Of a DNA stretch of 7,511 nucleotides, positions 6,923-7,511 are shown piece after piece. This DNA comes from Candidatus Poribacteria bacterium (GTDB lineage: Bacteria; Abyssobacteria; SURF-5). Position 1 is the stretch's first letter. Each line of letters starts with the position of its first letter. A program made the position numbers and the translations under genes. The notes beneath the pieces were generated by a model that worked only from the letters and a program-made list of their open reading frames with translations, was not told the origin of the DNA and did not search any database. Location of the stretch: the NCBI GenBank assembly GCA_016215705.1, contig JACRIR010000012.1, forward strand, positions 1-7,511, given 5' to 3'.

Positions 6923-6970
6923 ATTCGTGTAATTCGTTTCGCGCCTTGCGCGATTCGTGACATTCGTGAT
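6923..6970. repeat. ATTCGT nonamer repeats flanking a GC hairpin
   Basis: Two 9-bp units (ATTCGTGTA at 6923, ATTCGTTTC at 6932) and two more (ATTCGTGAC at 6953, ATTCGTGAT at 6962) flank a 5-bp stem CGCGC-CTT-GCGCG at 6940-6952. The arrangement is ordered rather than random, but no function is known to me. Confidence 0.55.
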
Positions 6971-7062
6971 CCCAGAGTTTCTTCTTTCTTTGGTTTCTTT
7001 TTTTTGTTTTGGCTGCGGCTATGCTGCGCCGTGCTCTCAGTGGCGACCTAGTGACGTAAAGC

Positions 7063-7096
7063 AAAAACCCCGCATTCGCTCTCACGAGATGCGGGG
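7063..7096 (-). terminator. Intrinsic terminator of the cold-shock gene
   Basis: Read on the minus strand, an 8-bp stem CCCCGCAT/ATGCGGGG (7089-7096 and 7068-7075) is followed by five Ts (7063-7067). A 3-bp CTC/GAG pairing in the loop can extend it. It lies 27 bp past the stop codon of the cold-shock gene. Confidence 0.85.
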
Positions 7097-7123
7097 ATTT
7101 ATGCGCAGTAGTTATGGAGACCT

Positions 7124-7324
7124 TTACAGCTTCACAACGTTCTCTGCCTTCAGGCCCTTTGGGCCCTGGACCGTGTCGAAACGAACGCGGTCGTTCTCCG
7201 AAAGGGTCTTGAAGCCACCTCCCTGAATGGATGTATGGTGGACGAACACGTCCGGCCCATTATCCTGGGTAATGAACCCAAAACCTTTCTGATCATTGAA
7301 CCACTTTACTGTTCCTTCTGCCAA
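7124..7324 (-). CDS. Cold-shock domain protein, CspA family
   Basis: The 66-residue product is a complete single cold-shock domain of standard family length. It has the opening GTVKWFN (4-10), RNP1 KGFGFI (13-18) and RNP2 VFVHHT (26-31), whose aromatic residues stack on single-stranded RNA or DNA. Such proteins act in the cytoplasm as RNA chaperones, melt hairpins and can act as transcription antiterminators. The start is TTG at 7324, supported by an unusually long ribosome-binding site (7331-7341) and by the MAEGTVKWF alignment. The gene is monocistronic, with its own promoter (7467-7495), leader, leader terminator (7373-7410) and 3' terminator (7063-7096). The leader architecture suggests attenuation, perhaps by the protein itself. 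Paralogues are common in bacteria, so I give no specific csp letter and cannot say whether this copy is cold-induced. Confidence 0.96.
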   Translation of the reverse strand: MAEGTVKWFNDQKGFGFITQDNGPDVFVHHTSIQGGGFKTLSENDRVRFDTVQGPKGLKAENVVKL

Positions 7325-7330
7325 CTCTTT

Positions 7331-7341
7331 TCACCTCCTTA
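7331..7341 (-). promoter_or_regulatory. Extended Shine-Dalgarno site of the cold-shock gene
   Basis: TAAGGAGGTGA on the minus strand is an 11-nt exact complement of the usual 16S rRNA 3' end, 6 nt before the TTG start. It fixes the rare TTG as the initiation codon and may compensate for it. Confidence 0.9.
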
Positions 7342-7372
7342 GCTGAAATCTTCGGGTAAGGCATCTTCACAT

Positions 7373-7410
7373 AAAAAAATCCGCAAGAGCGGACCAAAAC
7401 TCTTACGGAT
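7373..7410 (-). terminator. Leader terminator (possible attenuator) upstream of the cold-shock gene
   Basis: On the minus strand ATCCGTAAGAG (7410-7400) pairs with CTCTTGCGGAT (7389-7379): 11 bp with one G-U pair and a 10-nt loop. Six further Ts follow (7378-7373). It lies between the promoter and the coding start, so it would end most transcripts at about 85-90 nt unless overridden. A rival helix is possible: TTCGCAAAGAG (7446-7436) can pair with the terminator 3' arm over ten base pairs with one bulged A. The alternative reading is the end of a separate short RNA. Confidence 0.75.
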
Positions 7411-7466
7411 CTGAGCGGACGGCTTTACGAACTAACTCTTTGCGAAGAGCTTTACTCTCGGAAAGA

Positions 7467-7495
7467 ATTTTAGCACAGGCGCCGCAGTTTGTCAA
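7467..7495 (-). promoter_or_regulatory. Sigma70-type promoter of the cold-shock gene
   Basis: On the minus strand TTGACA (7495-7490), a 17-nt spacer and TAAAAT (7472-7467) form a near-consensus promoter, and TGC directly before the -10 box gives an extended -10. Transcription should start near 7460, leaving a leader of about 135 nt. Confidence 0.85.
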
Positions 7496-7511
7496 GCAAA
7501 ATTTAGGAAAA

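Larger units (their letters stand above)
6597..7062. other. Long non-coding interval with several repeat fragments
   Basis: About 470 bp between the YceI-family start and the terminator of the cold-shock gene hold no credible gene. The plus-strand frame 6442-6960 overlaps the YceI-family gene and passes through repeats. The interval contains a 23-bp dispersed repeat copy (6730-6752), an ATTCC...GGAAT hairpin (6884-6903), ATTCGT nonamers around a GC hairpin (6923-6970), and a T-rich tract with eight Ts in a row (about 6975-7010). It looks like a collecting site for small interspersed repeats. Confidence 0.55.

Noticed and set aside
6442-6960. 172-residue plus-strand frame
   Set aside because: It overlaps the YceI-family gene antisense and then reads through repeat hairpins; composition is not protein-like.
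7379-7472. Leader as a c-di-GMP or other named riboswitch
   Set aside because: A few short GCAAAG/GTAAAG strings look familiar, but the conserved core of no class I know is present.

Overview
The window reads as chromosomal DNA of a free-living, moderately GC-rich bacterium, probably uncultured and at least partly anaerobic. The bacterial signals are consensus sigma70-type promoters, strong Shine-Dalgarno sites, GTG and TTG starts, intrinsic terminators and a CspA-type gene. The hint of anaerobic life is a 2-hydroxyacyl-CoA dehydratase-family protein, whose relatives carry oxygen-sensitive Fe-S clusters. No feature fixes the phylum. There is no phage, transposase, CRISPR, rRNA or tRNA gene.

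Left part (1-4476): two exported or membrane-anchored N-terminal-nucleophile (Ntn) hydrolases are divergently transcribed from a shared 433-bp control region. On the minus strand, an uninterrupted frame of at least 543 codons runs off the left edge. It resembles the C45 / acyl-CoA:6-APA acyltransferase family, with a TPR-like tail, but has Ser where the family has its catalytic Cys. On the plus strand is an 803-residue S45 penicillin-acylase-family protein with a complete G-S-N-S-W nucleophile motif. The region between them has an exact TTGACA-17-TATAAT promoter facing the acylase and a perfect 47-bp palindrome of REP-like appearance inside the predicted leader.

Middle part (4477-5933): a 187-bp spacer with two copies of a degenerate 26-bp repeat and several small hairpins leads into a single 2-hydroxyacyl-CoA dehydratase subunit gene, with no partner subunit or activator in view. 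The 139-bp convergent spacer after it carries a heptamer tandem repeat and one copy of a dispersed 23-bp repeat.

Right part (5934-7511): a periplasmic YceI-family protein is encoded on the minus strand. About 530 bp of non-coding DNA follows, with fragments of several repeat types. Last is a minus-strand cold-shock protein gene with a full regulatory set: extended -10 promoter, roughly 135-nt leader, intrinsic terminator inside the leader with a competing alternative helix, an 11-nt Shine-Dalgarno, a TTG start and a downstream terminator.

The genes do not form one obvious pathway. The functional links with support are the divergent acyl-amide hydrolase pair and the self-contained cold-shock unit, whose leader looks like a transcription attenuator. 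The recurring theme outside genes is many kinds of small repeats.
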